This document shows positions 18,402-29,142 of a stretch of 64,000 nucleotides of DNA, piece by piece. A program made the translations under genes and the position numbers. The DNA is taken from assembly GCF_000022485.1 (NCBI RefSeq), contig NC_012623.1, positions 372,001 through 436,000 on the forward strand, read 5' to 3'. Under the pieces are notes generated by a model that did not search any database, was not told where the DNA came from, and worked only from the letters and a program-made list of their open reading frames with translations. Origin of the DNA: Sulfolobus islandicus Y.N.15.51. Lineage in GTDB: Archaea > Thermoproteota > Thermoprotei_A > Sulfolobales > Sulfolobaceae. Every line of letters starts with the position of its first letter. The stretch's first letter is position 1.

Positions 18402-19535
18402 TTGAAATATCTAAAAATTTTTGCAATCTTATCAAATCTTGCAAATAATCTGGTAAATCCATTCATATCATTTGTATCCGCGTACTTCGGAATGAACTCA
18501 GAGGAATTAGCCTTAATCACATCAGCAACTAATGCAGTACCTAACATTTCGCAATATTTCCTAAACTTCATTAAATCCAAAGCTAAACTCCTAATATTTA
18601 TAGGTACATTAGTTAACGGGCTACTATGGGTTATAAGCGCGTTTATACCCTTTAACCTAACATTCCTTATTGTCTATTTTATTATCACGATAAGTATTGG
18701 TATTGCAAATTTTGGATGGAATTTGATAATGGATAAAATAAGTAAGAATAGTAGAGGATCCACATTATCCCTATATCTAGTTTACGGAACAATAGGGGCA
18801 TTGGCAGCCACTTTAATAACGGGTTTAATTACGGGAAGTAACACGGAGCTAATAAGAGAATTCTTCCTTATCTCTGGATTGATGCTTGTTGGTTCTGCTT
18901 ACTTGTCTAGAAAGATAGAGACAGATACGACATTAGAGGAAAGGGGAGTTAAAAGTACATCTTTGTTAAAAAGATTTTTAGCTACTGTATTCCTCTTTAA
19001 TCTAGTATTATCATTAGCGTGGCCAATTTTCCCGTTAGCACAAGTATATAAATTCCACATGAACGATGAAAATATAGCAATATTAAGTGTGGAAACTGGA
19101 GTTACCACAATCCTGTTTCAAAGGATTGTGGCTAAATTAACCGATACTAAGAGAAGATTAACGCTTTTCCTCGGTAGCGCACTTTTTACCATTTATCCAT
19201 TATCTTATGCACTATCTAATTCCATTTACATCATTTATATTACTAACCTAGCCAGTGGGTTTACTAACGCTGTGGGATCAGTGACTTACATTGCTTATAT
19301 ATTTGATAACTCAGATGATTTCACAATAAGGAAAAATTTGGCAGTTTATAATTTAACAGTAGGTTGCGGAGTAATGACTGGATCAATATTAGGGGGAGTA
19401 GCGTATAGTTACGTCTCACAGTTTTATAATCCAATGTACTCAATAAATCTCATGCTTATCATTTCATCCATACTAAGATTCTCTGTATCTCCCCTATTCT
19501 TGACGATAAAAGATACTCGCTCAAAGCTTAAATAA
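18402..19535 (+). CDS. lacTr: MFS transporter upstream of lacS (LacTr)
   Basis: A 377-residue membrane protein of the major facilitator superfamily with about 11-12 hydrophobic segments, starting at TTG 18402 ([20 protein letters not shown]). An MFS gene directly upstream of lacS has been described in this species as lacTr. It ends 20 bases before lacS on the same strand. It is paralogous to the protein at 7583, sharing [15 protein letters not shown] near residue 206. It probably moves a glycoside or sugar across the cytoplasmic membrane. The lacS TATA box lies inside its final codons, so co-transcription and separate initiation are both possible. Confidence 0.85.
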   Translation: MKYLKIFAILSNLANNLVNPFISFVSAYFGMNSEELALITSATNAVPNISQYFLNFIKSKAKLLIFIGTLVNGLLWVISAFIPFNLTFLIVYFIITISIGIANFGWNLIMDKISKNSRGSTLSLYLVYGTIGALAATLITGLITGSNTELIREFFLISGLMLVGSAYLSRKIETDTTLEERGVKSTSLLKRFLATVFLFNLVLSLAWPIFPLAQVYKFHMNDENIAILSVETGVTTILFQRIVAKLTDTKRRLTLFLGSALFTIYPLSYALSNSIYIIYITNLASGFTNAVGSVTYIAYIFDNSDDFTIRKNLAVYNLTVGCGVMTGSILGGVAYSYVSQFYNPMYSINLMLIISSILRFSVSPLFLTIKDTRSKLK

Positions 19536-19550
19536 TACTGAGCTTAAATA
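19526..19550 (+). promoter_or_regulatory. lacS promoter with duplicated TATA-like block
   Basis: AGCTTAAATAA occurs twice, at 19525-19535 and 19541-19551. The first copy is 20-30 bases before the lacS ATG (19556) and fits a TATA box for a leaderless transcript. The second may be an alternative TATA box or a regulator site. The first copy overlaps the end of lacTr. Confidence 0.6.
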
Positions 19551-19555
19551 AAGTT

Positions 19556-21025
19556 ATGTATTCTTTTCCAAAAAACTTTAGGTTCGGTTGGTCTCAAGCC
19601 GGATTCCAATCTGAAATGGGCACACCAGGGTCAGAAGATCCAAATACGGACTGGTATAAATGGGTGCACGATCCAGAAAATATAGCAGCAGGATTAGTAA
19701 GCGGAGATCTCCCAGAAAACGGACCAGGCTATTGGGGAAACTACAAGACATTCCACGACAATGCACAAAAAATGGGATTAAAAATGGCTAGACTAAATGT
19801 TGAATGGTCCAGAATATTTCCAAACCCACTACCAAAACCACAAAACTTTGACGAATCAAAACAAGATGTTACAGAGGTTGAAATAAACCAAAACGAACTA
19901 AGAAGACTCGACGAACACGCAAATAAAGACGCATTAAACCACTATAGGGAAATATTCAAGGACTTGAAAAGTAGGGGGATTTATTTCATACTAAACATGT
20001 ACCATTGGCCCTTACCCTCGTGGCTACACGACCCAATTAGAGTAAGAAGAGGAGATTTAAGCGGACCAACGGGTTGGCTAAGCACTAGAACAGTTTACGA
20101 ATTCGCCAGATTCTCAGCCTACATAGCGTGGAAGTTTGACGACCTAGTAGACGAGTACTCGACAATGAACGAACCTAATGTAGTTGGAGGTTTAGGATAT
20201 GTTGGTGTTAAGTCTGGTTTCCCTCCAGGATATCTAAGCTTTGAACTTTCCAGAAAGGCTATGTACAACATTATTCAAGCTCACGTAAGGGCATATGATG
20301 GAATAAAGAGCGTTTCTAAGAAGCCAATAGGTATAATTTACGCAAATTCTTCATTCCAACCGTTGACGGAGAAAGATATGGAGGCCGTTGAAATGGCCGA
20401 ATACGATAACAGATGGGCGTTCTTTGATGCCATAATAAGGGGTGAGATTATGAAAGGGAGGGAGAAGGTTGTGAGAGATGATTTAAGGGGTAGGTTAGAC
20501 TGGATTGGTGTTAATTACTACACTAGGACTGTAGTTAAGAAGACCGAAAAGGGATACGTTAGCTTAGGAGGATATGGTCATGGATGTGAGAGGAATTCAG
20601 TAAGCTTAGCAGGATTACCAACAAGTGACTTCGGCTGGGAGTTCTTCCCAGAGGGGTTATATGACGTTTTAACGAAGTATTGGAATAGGTATCATCTCCA
20701 TATGTACGTTACAGAAAACGGTATTGCGGATGATGCAGATTATCAAAGACCTTATTATCTGGTGTCTCACGTTTATCAAGTTCATAGGGCAATAAATAGT
20801 AGTGCTGATGTTAGAGGATATTTGCACTGGTCCTTAGCTGATAATTACGAATGGGCTTCAGGTTTCTCCATGAGGTTTGGCCTGTTAAAGGTGGATTATG
20901 GTACTAAAAGACTGTACTGGAGACCTTCAGCCCTTGTATATAGGGAAATCGCTACAAATGGTGGAATAACTGACGAGATAGAGCACTTAAATAGTGTACC
21001 ACCTATAAGACCATTAAGGCACTAG
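19556..21025 (+). CDS. lacS: Beta-glycosidase LacS (GH1)
   Basis: The 489-residue GH1 enzyme that hydrolyses beta-linked galactosides, glucosides and fucosides in the cytoplasm and serves as reporter and selection marker in this organism. Starts [18 protein letters not shown]. The acid/base Glu206 is in [11 protein letters not shown] and the nucleophile Glu387 in [10 protein letters not shown]. The barrel is complete. In its metabolic role it cleaves cello-, gentio- and xyloglucan-type disaccharides, complementing the neighbouring alpha-xylosidase. ATG 19556 sits 20-30 bases after a TATA box. The stop overlaps the convergent gene at 21022 by four bases. It is a well-known gene and the identification is firm. 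Confidence 0.98.
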   Translation: MYSFPKNFRFGWSQAGFQSEMGTPGSEDPNTDWYKWVHDPENIAAGLVSGDLPENGPGYWGNYKTFHDNAQKMGLKMARLNVEWSRIFPNPLPKPQNFDESKQDVTEVEINQNELRRLDEHANKDALNHYREIFKDLKSRGIYFILNMYHWPLPSWLHDPIRVRRGDLSGPTGWLSTRTVYEFARFSAYIAWKFDDLVDEYSTMNEPNVVGGLGYVGVKSGFPPGYLSFELSRKAMYNIIQAHVRAYDGIKSVSKKPIGIIYANSSFQPLTEKDMEAVEMAEYDNRWAFFDAIIRGEIMKGREKVVRDDLRGRLDWIGVNYYTRTVVKKTEKGYVSLGGYGHGCERNSVSLAGLPTSDFGWEFFPEGLYDVLTKYWNRYHLHMYVTENGIADDADYQRPYYLVSHVYQVHRAINSSADVRGYLHWSLADNYEWASGFSMRFGLLKVDYGTKRLYWRPSALVYREIATNGGITDEIEHLNSVPPIRPLRH

Positions 21026-22800
21026 ACATTTTCAAGTCTCAGCACACCAAAAGAGTTTTCTTTTAACCTCACCCTGACCTCATTTTCATTAGATTGCAAT
21101 AATTTCATGTCTTCAACACTCTTTATTTTGTACTTTTTAGAATCAACACTTAACGTTAATCTAATTGGGAAGTCATTTAGATTTAAAACTGTCACAACTC
21201 CATCTCTTTTAACTATTAATGAAAACAAGAGGGGAGAAGCGGAAATAGCCTTTATACTGATATGCTCTCCAACGATATCCCTAATTATTTGTCTCGCAAT
21301 ACTAGGGTAAAACTCTGAAATCAGATATGGTAAATAGGAAGTAAGGGATATAACGTAAACTTTAGCATTGGAATAGGTATTCTGGAAGACTACTGGATAA
21401 AGTTCCGAATTGTCATAGGCGTAAAGAATTGGTGCAGCGCCGTTTAAGGAAAATATAGGCCCAATTGGAAAGTTTCCTTGCCTCTTATAGTATGCCCAAT
21501 AAAAAGTCTTTCCATCCTTAGTTAACGCATTTGCATTAACACTATCAAAAATTACGTTACTCACGCCAAGGATCTTTAATGCAGTATCTCCCAGAACTTC
21601 GATGAGTTTTTTAGCTGCACTGGCCGTGAACAGTAAGTTAACTCCTCTATTTAGTAAGTCGACAATGTCAATATGGTAAATATCTGACTCAGTAATGAGG
21701 ACTATATCGTTTGAATTTACAACGTTAGAAACTTCTAATGGAATTCCTATTATTCCCAAGTGATCTTCTACATATTTATCCACCCTTTGAGGTACAAAAT
21801 GCTGTACTGGTAACCTCTTCAAACCCATATTGCCATATTCCTTAATGTCTACTCTCCACTTCTGTACCTTTTCCTTATTTTCCTTAATACCCTCAAATAA
21901 GTGCCACCTCTCAAGGTCTAAAATATCCCCAGCCTCAAACAAAGTTAACTCTTCAGTAAGGCCAAATGCACTCAAAATGAATTGTTGTAAATACGTTTTA
22001 AGACTACCGTAATCCCCACCTTCTCCACCTATGAAGGTATCAAACCAAACTCCCTTTAACTTATCACCAACTATACCCCTTACGTAGTCCACTATGTAAA
22101 GTGAGCCATATCTCGCAGTGTATTCCCTAGCCTCAGTACCTACATAAATGTTATCAAAGATTTCAGACAACTTATCTAACTTAAGACCTTTATGATAGAA
22201 GTCTTCTCTCCACTCAGCAACCTTTAGAGTTATCTTAATTTTGCCGTTTATTCTCTTAGCCGGCTCTACAACGTAATCCCTTGAAACGTTATAGACCAGA
22301 GAAGAAGAGTAGTCACACCATAAACGTGATATGACTGGATCTCTCAACATTTTAACTAACGTATCTCTAGTGAAGTTTAATCCATACATCGAGTTAAACA
22401 GTTTAACGTCAATCTCAGAGTGGCACCAATTAGCCCAAAAATCGTCAATTATTATCTCGTCAAAAACACTTGCGTGCTCTTCAACAACTCTTTTGACTAA
22501 TTCCCTATTTCTCTCATCAGCTAAACAAGCTACTTTGAAACCAAAATTCTCCATTTCACCCCAACCTTCACCCCACGTGCCAATAGCAATCCCTCCAGCA
22601 ACTTCAAACTGTTTCCCAAAAACCTCTTTGAACTTAACCATTGTATTCGCATCCAGCGTTAGCCCATCCCTATAATTCTCCAAATAGACCTTAGATACTC
22701 CCAGCTCTTTAAGCTTTTCAATAAGATGATTGGTCCTTTCTTCATTTAGACTCTTTAGAGTTGGGGCTGTAACGTAAACGGCTAACTTGAATTCCTTCAT
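21022..22800 (-). CDS. Putative glycoside hydrolase of unassigned family
   Basis: A 592-residue cytoplasmic protein with no signal peptide that I cannot place in a named family. Residues 1 to about 330 look like a TIM barrel: alternating strands such as [51 protein letters not shown] and [12 protein letters not shown], several ending in acids and aromatics typical of sugar-binding barrels. About 345-470 resembles a GATase-like domain ([33 protein letters not shown]). About 490-592 is a beta domain ([16 protein letters not shown]). This three-part plan matches GH42-like enzymes. The gene lies between lacS and xylS, 32 bases upstream of the xylS stop on the same strand, so it may be read from the xylS transcript. 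Confidence 0.6.
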   Translation of the reverse strand: MKEFKLAVYVTAPTLKSLNEERTNHLIEKLKELGVSKVYLENYRDGLTLDANTMVKFKEVFGKQFEVAGGIAIGTWGEGWGEMENFGFKVACLADERNRELVKRVVEEHASVFDEIIIDDFWANWCHSEIDVKLFNSMYGLNFTRDTLVKMLRDPVISRLWCDYSSSLVYNVSRDYVVEPAKRINGKIKITLKVAEWREDFYHKGLKLDKLSEIFDNIYVGTEAREYTARYGSLYIVDYVRGIVGDKLKGVWFDTFIGGEGGDYGSLKTYLQQFILSAFGLTEELTLFEAGDILDLERWHLFEGIKENKEKVQKWRVDIKEYGNMGLKRLPVQHFVPQRVDKYVEDHLGIIGIPLEVSNVVNSNDIVLITESDIYHIDIVDLLNRGVNLLFTASAAKKLIEVLGDTALKILGVSNVIFDSVNANALTKDGKTFYWAYYKRQGNFPIGPIFSLNGAAPILYAYDNSELYPVVFQNTYSNAKVYVISLTSYLPYLISEFYPSIARQIIRDIVGEHISIKAISASPLLFSLIVKRDGVVTVLNLNDFPIRLTLSVDSKKYKIKSVEDMKLLQSNENEVRVRLKENSFGVLRLENV

Positions 22801-22832
22801 TGTTAAGACAAAAGAATAATAAAATAAAAATA

Positions 22833-25025
22833 CTAATGTCTTTTAACCGTAATACTTTCCTTACCATCATATTCTACCTCCACGTCTGGCTTCGAGTACT
22901 CAATACCCTTACCTTTTTCAACCCAAGTTATCATGATTCTCTTCCTCATCTCTAGGTCTCCTCTTTTCTTTCCTATGGTGAGCTCTTGTTTATTATCATC
23001 CCATCTGATAGGTACGATAAAGTACTTTCCCCTTTCGTAATCATACGTAACACCATCGTCATCGTATATTTCGAAGTAACCATCTTTACCTGGATATATC
23101 CTTAAGTGAAGTACATCCCAGTCCTCCATTGCATTACTCACATCTTTTCCCAATAATGGTAGAACGGCACCACCTCTCACAAATAGGGGTATTGTACCTA
23201 ATGAAACTTTAACGTCTGTTGTTCTTCCTCCTTCCAACTTCTCATCAGTCCAGAAGTCATACCAATACTCGTCAGAGGGTAAGTAAACATCTTTTTCTCT
23301 AATACTTGGCAATGTTACTGGAGATACCATTATATAAGGACCAAACATGTATTGTTCATCAAGATCGTAAACGTTTTTGTCGTTACGAAAATCCATAACT
23401 AGTGGTCTCATAATTGTGTATCCATTGCTATACGTCATCCATGCCAATGAGTAAATGTAAGGAAGTAATTCGTATCTAAGCCTTATATACTTAAGGATAA
23501 CGTCTTGATATTCCTTTGGAAATCTCCACGGCTCCTTAGGAAATATTGTACCGTGAACTCTAAGTATAGGGCAAAAAGTGCTCCACTGGAACCACCTAAC
23601 GAAAATCTCTGCATAAGCCTTAGTTTCCGGATTTCCAGAGAAGAATCCACCAGTATCAGTAGTCCAGTAGGGTATGCCAGAAATTGAAAAGTTAAGACCA
23701 GCGGGGATTTGAGACCTCAATGTAGCCCAATCCCCTAATACATCCCCAGACCAACTTATTGCTGAATACCTCTGTTGACCGGCAAATGCAGATCTAGTCA
23801 ATATTGCAACTCTTTTATCACTAATTCTCCTTTGCCCCTCATAAACAGCCTTAGTTTCCATTAATGGGTAAGCGTTCAAATGTTCATATCCTTTTCCAAT
23901 TCCTAAATCCACATCATGAATTGGGGAGAAGAAGACTAAGCCTAGTCCAGTTTCGGGCTCTGAGGCATCTAACCAATAGGCATCTATTCCTATATCGTAA
24001 AACCTCTTTACGTAACTCCAGAAAAGCTCTCTACATCCCTCCTTAAAGGGATTAACTGCTGTAGTCCCCGGAATTATACACCCTTTACTCTCCATATTCT
24101 TAAACACTTCAGTCTCCTTCCCAAAAGTGGGCCATATTGATATTGCCAACTTAGCTCCCATTTTATGAATTTCCTCGACCATATCTTTAGGTCTCGGAAA
24201 ATCTATCTCATCAAATTTGAAAGCGTTCCACCCATATTTTCCCCAATACCGCCAGTCTAGCACTATTACATCTAGGGGTATCTTCCTTTCTTTAAACTCC
24301 TTAACTACGCTTACTAACTCATCTTGTGACTTATACCTTTCCTTACTCTGCCAATACCCATAAGCCCATTTAGGTAAGAGAGGGGTATCTCCAGTCAACT
24401 TCCTATAACCCTTTATCACATCGTCTATGAAGTCATCGAAAATTACGTAGTAGTCTATCTTTTTACCAGCTTCAAACCAAACCCTCAATTCGTTCCCCTT
24501 AAGACTTATTGATCCTAGGGAATAGTTATCCCACAATATTCCATAACCTTTACTAGAAATCATGAATGGAATGCCGATATCAGTATTTCTCTGAGACAAC
24601 GTGATGGAAAGACCATTATAGTCTAACTTGTAGGCTGAGGATTGACCTAAACCATTTCCACCTGCATGTTGTCCCAAGCCATATAATCTTTCACCCTCAC
24701 TCAACCCAAACTCTTGCTCAACGTTGTAAGTTGATAACTCCTCGTTAAATTTCAAATCCCTTCTCTTCTCCTTAACAACAATTCCCCCCTTGTTGTCCTT
24801 TATTATTAACTCTCCGTTAGAAGTGTTTATATCTACACTGAGAGATTTACTGGACAAAGAGATTATAGATGGACTCGTACTTTCCCCTTTAATGCTTAGC
24901 TTCTCTAGGTTCGGTAATACAACTAGACTATTATCTATTACGGCTTCCCTTCCATAATAGTACAAAACTCTGAGAATATTATCTGCGATAAATTCTATTT
25001 CCACATTAAAATTCCCTATTCTCAT
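22833..25025 (-). CDS. xylS: Alpha-xylosidase XylS (GH31)
   Basis: The 730-residue GH31 alpha-xylosidase that releases xylose from isoprimeverose and xyloglucan fragments and acts together with LacS. The N-terminal beta-sandwich domain is followed by the barrel: PKWAYGYWQSKERY, then DVIVLDWRYWGKYGWN, then the nucleophile Asp in AYWLDASEPET, and the acid/base Asp in ISWSGDVLGDW. C-terminal beta domains complete it (GPYIMVSPVT onwards). ATG 25025 is 22-31 bases after a TATA box. It is transcribed away from the pseudogene at 25153 and towards lacS, with the 592-residue putative glycosidase between. The gene family, length and place beside lacS make the call firm. Confidence 0.97.
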   Translation of the reverse strand: MRIGNFNVEIEFIADNILRVLYYYGREAVIDNSLVVLPNLEKLSIKGESTSPSIISLSSKSLSVDINTSNGELIIKDNKGGIVVKEKRRDLKFNEELSTYNVEQEFGLSEGERLYGLGQHAGGNGLGQSSAYKLDYNGLSITLSQRNTDIGIPFMISSKGYGILWDNYSLGSISLKGNELRVWFEAGKKIDYYVIFDDFIDDVIKGYRKLTGDTPLLPKWAYGYWQSKERYKSQDELVSVVKEFKERKIPLDVIVLDWRYWGKYGWNAFKFDEIDFPRPKDMVEEIHKMGAKLAISIWPTFGKETEVFKNMESKGCIIPGTTAVNPFKEGCRELFWSYVKRFYDIGIDAYWLDASEPETGLGLVFFSPIHDVDLGIGKGYEHLNAYPLMETKAVYEGQRRISDKRVAILTRSAFAGQQRYSAISWSGDVLGDWATLRSQIPAGLNFSISGIPYWTTDTGGFFSGNPETKAYAEIFVRWFQWSTFCPILRVHGTIFPKEPWRFPKEYQDVILKYIRLRYELLPYIYSLAWMTYSNGYTIMRPLVMDFRNDKNVYDLDEQYMFGPYIMVSPVTLPSIREKDVYLPSDEYWYDFWTDEKLEGGRTTDVKVSLGTIPLFVRGGAVLPLLGKDVSNAMEDWDVLHLRIYPGKDGYFEIYDDDGVTYDYERGKYFIVPIRWDDNKQELTIGKKRGDLEMRKRIMITWVEKGKGIEYSKPDVEVEYDGKESITVKRH

Positions 25026-25045
25026 TATAGAGCTTCTTCATGAGC

Positions 25046-25060
25046 TATTATATAAGATTT
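25046..25060 (-). promoter_or_regulatory. xylS TATA box
   Basis: On the minus strand AAATCTTATATAATA lies 21-35 bases before the xylS ATG, predicting a leaderless transcript. Further upstream AACATATACTT resembles the arabinose-responsive box only weakly. Confidence 0.6.
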
Positions 25061-25152
25061 GTGGTATTTACCTTCCCCTTCTCTAATGAGAGAAGTATAT
25101 GTTATTATAATACTTAAGGAGATTTGATAGTATGGTCTTAAGATTTTGCACC

Positions 25153-26112
25153 CTTACTAAACGGGCATAAATTGAATGACGTTTTTATTGTTGGAGAAGA
25201 GTGAAGACTACTGTAAGGAGAACACTTTTGAGGGATTCAACCCCAATGACTACTGGGAATTTAGTTGGGATGAGTATGAATATCTAAAATTCAAGAATGC
25301 TAAATATGGCAAACCAAAGAGCTTATTAACTGACATCAAAAGAAACGTTTACTTATGGCCTATTATCAACTTATAGCCAAATTGGCCAGAAGGATTTTCG
25401 ATAAGGATTCCCTAATGCTGTGGGTTGGATTTGAGGCAGATGATCTGTTCGCTGGAGGAATATGCTATTTCTCCGTCATAAAGGGTATCCTAAAAGCCAA
25501 CGTTGGTAGATTTGGAAAAATGGTTGAGATTCCCCTTGATTTCGTTGATCTAAATAAATGCGTAGAGGAAAAACCTTGCGTACTCAGTATAAAATTATAT
25601 GAGAGTGGAGCTGCATGATAAGTGAATGATATGCCAGTTACATTTACCGTTATTCACGGATGAGGTAGATATTATTAGTTCTTCAAAGCCTTATGCCATA
25701 GCTTATTCACCTCAACCATCGATTAACTTACCAGTGCTACTAGATATCGATGGGGGAGATGTGGATAAGGAGTGGATTTGGGGATGGAGTACATCCACTG
25801 GGATTAAGAGTGGCAAGTGGTTAAAAAAGGAGTTATTGGCATTAATTTAAGCTATACTTGGGATGAGAAATCATCAATGGAAGTACACCTATACCGGTAC
25901 TCAATAAGACTTGCATGTTAATAGAACCAAAGGAAGACACAACTTTAGAATTATATTACTTGACAAAAGATCATTCAAGTTTAATAGACGAAGTTAAGCT
26001 GAGGGGAAATAAACTTAACGTTATTCCAATAAGCGTTAAGGGAACAATAATGAAACCAATCATAAGACGCTGTAAGGATGTAAATATCGCAAAAGCTAAG
26101 ATATTATTTTGA
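25153..26112 (+). pseudogene. Broken gene of unknown family
   Basis: A run of protein-like sequence that changes frame at least three times and contains in-frame stops. Pieces in order: DYCKENTFEGFNPNDYWEF (from about 25200), AYYQLIAKLARRIFDKDSLM (25355-25618), INLPVLLDIDGGDVDKEW (25626-25850), SYTWDEKSSMEVHLYRYS (about 25848-25912) and ELYYLTKDHSSLIDE to ILF (25915-26112). Composition and aromatic content suggest a former sugar-active or binding protein. I could not match it to a family. The last piece has a faint pattern likeness to the tail of the broken gene at 44018-46546. It stands between xylS and the rhamnosidase on the opposite strand to both. Confidence 0.55.
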
Positions 26113-26181
26113 TAAGTAAATCTATAAAAATATTTTATCTTTTAAATAACAATAGTTAAGATTTTTAACAAGATAAAAAGG

Positions 26182-28833
26182 CTATCTACCTTTAACACTT
26201 CTCACTTCGAAATCATAGTTTCCAGAGCTAGCCTCAACTATTATCCAATCAGATCCTTCCTTAATGGAGAGTATTCCGGGAGTTTTCTCACTGATAATAG
26301 ATCCGCTCTCTAGCACTTCAACCTTCTCACTAATTTTAGGTAAGTGAATTTCAGCAAATGAAGGTATCGTAGCTTTAAGTTTGAATACGCTATTCCTAAG
26401 CTCCCATTCAACGGAAACTAACCCTCTAATACTTCTCACAGATGCTGAAGCGTGACTAAGCCTCTTATAGAGCCAAGGCTTTATCAAAACTTTCTTAAAG
26501 CTTGGTTCTAAAACCTCTAAGCCGGCAACATACTTGTAAAGCCAATTATCCACACTTCCAAACATATGATGATTATGAGAATTCATACCACTTCTAGTAA
26601 GTTTTTCCCATCTCTCCCAAAGTGTCGTAGCTCCTTCTTTGATCATATAGCCGTAACTGGGATAACTTTCCTGTGTTAAAGTGTCATATGCAAGGTCAAC
26701 ATATCCATACCTTGCCAACGCCTCTGGAACGTATTTAGCCCCAATTATTCCTACGTTTAGATGCTTATCCCAATCTACCTCAACACTCTTAACAAGGGAT
26801 TTCACAACTTGTTCTAAGGCCTCTTTGGGAACCATATCCTCAACTAGAGGTAATGCGTTACACGCTTGAGACCCACCGAATTTCACCTTTGATCCATCTG
26901 GTGAAGTATATGTAGAGTAATAACCCATAGTAGAATAGTGACTCATAGAAACCTCACTCAAGAAATTCCTATTAAAAGCCTCAAGAATCTGCTTTGCTTT
27001 CTCCTCAAACAACTCAGCCTCAGTATCTTTCTTAAGTATCTTAGCTATCCTCGATAGAAGTTTTGTATCCCTATAAAGTATCCACGTTGAGATAATCTCT
27101 GGTGGACAATGTTCAACCGACCTAACTCTTCCAGGAGGAACCCAGTCACCATACTTATTGAAATATAAGATTCCGTCCTTAGTCATCGAATTTAAGTAAT
27201 TCCACCACTTCTTCATAGCGTCATAGCTGTTTTCCAGAATCCTCTTATCGTTATAATATACGTAAAGTGCCCAAGGTATGTATATGAGTGCAGTACCCCA
27301 GGCTGGATCAGCCGGGTAGATTTCCCAGTATGGAGGTGCAACATCTGATATCGACCCATCTCCCTTTTGGGATTCAATGATATCCTTTATGAACTTCTCG
27401 TAATACCTAATCATATTGAAGTTAAGTACTGCTGAATCTGAGGATAACCAAGCATCTCCAAGCCAACCCATTCTCTCATCCCTCTGTGGACAATCAGTTT
27501 CAACTCCATTCATCAAGTTCCCCTTAAGACTCCAAAGTGTTATTCTATGAATGCTATTGAGCAGATTGTTTGAAGAGACAAAGGAACCTATGGGCTCTAG
27601 ATCTGCGTGAATGACTTCTGCCTCAACATCATCCATTGACGGAGTACCCGGGTATCCAGTAATCTCCACATATCTAAAACCGTGAAATGTAAACCTAGGC
27701 TCCAAAATCTCAACCTCCTCACCCCTTAAAATAAATACATCTGTTGACTCAGCCCCTCTAAGGTCAAGGGTGTTTAGTGTACCATCAGGGTTCAAAAGCT
27801 CTGCATACCTAACTCTTATTTCACTACCCTCAATACCTCCTTTAACCTTAACCCTCACCCATCCCGTAATGTTCTGACCGAAGTCAAAGACGTGAATACC
27901 GGTAGCGGGATTTAAGTGGTCCCTAGGTTTCAAAATAGCCATTACTTTCGTTGCTGGTATTGTTGCCGATGATCTAAGTTTACCTATAGGAGGAAGTTTA
28001 GAGCAAGACATCCAAGAGGAATCATCGAAACCCGGCAAGTCCCATCCCTTTAGTTCAAGTCTAGCATCGTACCTAAAACCAAGATATATATCATCACTTA
28101 TTATTGGTCCACTCTGAAGGCACTTCCAGTTTTCATCAGTATTAATTTCCACTAAACTTCCATCAATAAGTTTAACCCTTAACATGACCGTGGCTCTAGG
28201 TTCACCGTAATACTTTACACTTCCAAATCTTTGACCAAACCTTCCCCTCCCCAATATTACGCCCGTGGCGTTAACTCCTTTCCTAATTAGCTTAGTAACG
28301 TCATAAACGCTATAATACACTGTCTTAGTGTACTCACTCCATGGTGGGTCTAACGCTTTATCCCCTACTCTATTTCCGTTAATCCTCAACTCGTAGTATC
28401 CCAACCCACTTATATATACTCTAGCCTCTTCCACCTCTTTGTCAATGACGAACTCTTTTCTCATTAATTGACCTCCTCCTATCCATGTCCAATCCTTTGG
28501 CTCAATTACTCCAGCCTCAAACCACGCTATATCACTTGAATATTCCTTACCTTCCTTGTCCCATACCTTGACTTTCCAGTAGTATCTAGTGTAGCTCTTT
28601 AATGGAAGTCCTTTATATTCCACGATATTATCGTCAGATTCGACAATTCCAGAATCCCAAACGTCACCGCTATCTTTAGTGATGTTATTTAAACTTCCTA
28701 CTACAATTCTATATGCCTTTTGTGAATTACCTCTGATTGCTGTCATGAAGATCCAAGAAAATCTAGGTTTTGGTTCGTCTAGCCCAAGGGGATTTATCGT
28801 GAACTCAACTCTAAGGTCTATTATTTTTGACAT
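26182..28833 (-). CDS. Alpha-L-rhamnosidase-like enzyme (GH78)
   Basis: An 883-residue protein that follows the whole GH78 plan. The N-terminal fibronectin-like domain opens LRVEFTINPLGLDEPKPRFS. Galactose-binding-like beta domains follow, with WTWIGGGQLMRKEF and FDFGQNITGWVRVKVKG (about 316-332). The (alpha/alpha)6 barrel starts near residue 420 and carries TDCPQRDERMGWLGD (446-460), the family's acidic active-site motif, and GATTLWERWE near residue 690 with the second catalytic acid. A C-terminal beta domain ends it. It should cleave terminal alpha-L-rhamnose from plant glycosides or pectic side chains. There is no signal peptide, so it acts on imported glycosides. A TATA-like ATTAAATTTAAG lies about 20-30 bases before ATG 28833. 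Confidence 0.9.
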   Translation of the reverse strand: MSKIIDLRVEFTINPLGLDEPKPRFSWIFMTAIRGNSQKAYRIVVGSLNNITKDSGDVWDSGIVESDDNIVEYKGLPLKSYTRYYWKVKVWDKEGKEYSSDIAWFEAGVIEPKDWTWIGGGQLMRKEFVIDKEVEEARVYISGLGYYELRINGNRVGDKALDPPWSEYTKTVYYSVYDVTKLIRKGVNATGVILGRGRFGQRFGSVKYYGEPRATVMLRVKLIDGSLVEINTDENWKCLQSGPIISDDIYLGFRYDARLELKGWDLPGFDDSSWMSCSKLPPIGKLRSSATIPATKVMAILKPRDHLNPATGIHVFDFGQNITGWVRVKVKGGIEGSEIRVRYAELLNPDGTLNTLDLRGAESTDVFILRGEEVEILEPRFTFHGFRYVEITGYPGTPSMDDVEAEVIHADLEPIGSFVSSNNLLNSIHRITLWSLKGNLMNGVETDCPQRDERMGWLGDAWLSSDSAVLNFNMIRYYEKFIKDIIESQKGDGSISDVAPPYWEIYPADPAWGTALIYIPWALYVYYNDKRILENSYDAMKKWWNYLNSMTKDGILYFNKYGDWVPPGRVRSVEHCPPEIISTWILYRDTKLLSRIAKILKKDTEAELFEEKAKQILEAFNRNFLSEVSMSHYSTMGYYSTYTSPDGSKVKFGGSQACNALPLVEDMVPKEALEQVVKSLVKSVEVDWDKHLNVGIIGAKYVPEALARYGYVDLAYDTLTQESYPSYGYMIKEGATTLWERWEKLTRSGMNSHNHHMFGSVDNWLYKYVAGLEVLEPSFKKVLIKPWLYKRLSHASASVRSIRGLVSVEWELRNSVFKLKATIPSFAEIHLPKISEKVEVLESGSIISEKTPGILSIKEGSDWIIVEASSGNYDFEVRSVKGR

Positions 28834-29142
28834 CTAGTAGCTATTCGTAATATTAAATTTAAGTATTATTACTAACTTGTACGTATTCATGGCTTATCTT
28901 CAAATGGATGGATATATTACCAGTTTAACGCCATTAACGTTTAATTGGAAGCTAATGCATAGGTTCAGTAATATCCTTAATACTAGTTGAAATCCTTAGG
29001 AGTTACGTAATCTCTTTGTAATAATCAGATCCCTATATATGGGCATATTAAAACTATTTTTCATCACAATTTTTCATCACAATAGAGATACTAGTTATAG
29101 GATATGTTTTAATACTTTAACGAAAAAGAAGGAAATCAGAGG
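28834..29142. other. Divergent promoter region
   Basis: Between two divergently transcribed genes. The rhamnosidase TATA box is near 28851-28864 (minus strand) and a TTTTAATACTTTAA block at 29107-29120 precedes the enolase-superfamily start. A tandem duplication of TTTTTCATCACAA lies at about 29057-29083. I see no gene. Confidence 0.4.

Noticed and set aside
26681-26869. Short plus-strand frames inside the rhamnosidase and other glycosidase genes
   Set aside because: They lie wholly within long, motif-complete genes on the other strand and lack starts, promoters or family features.
29057-29083. Tandem TTTTTCATCACAA repeat
   Set aside because: Only two copies, no further units; more likely a small slippage duplication than a repeat array.
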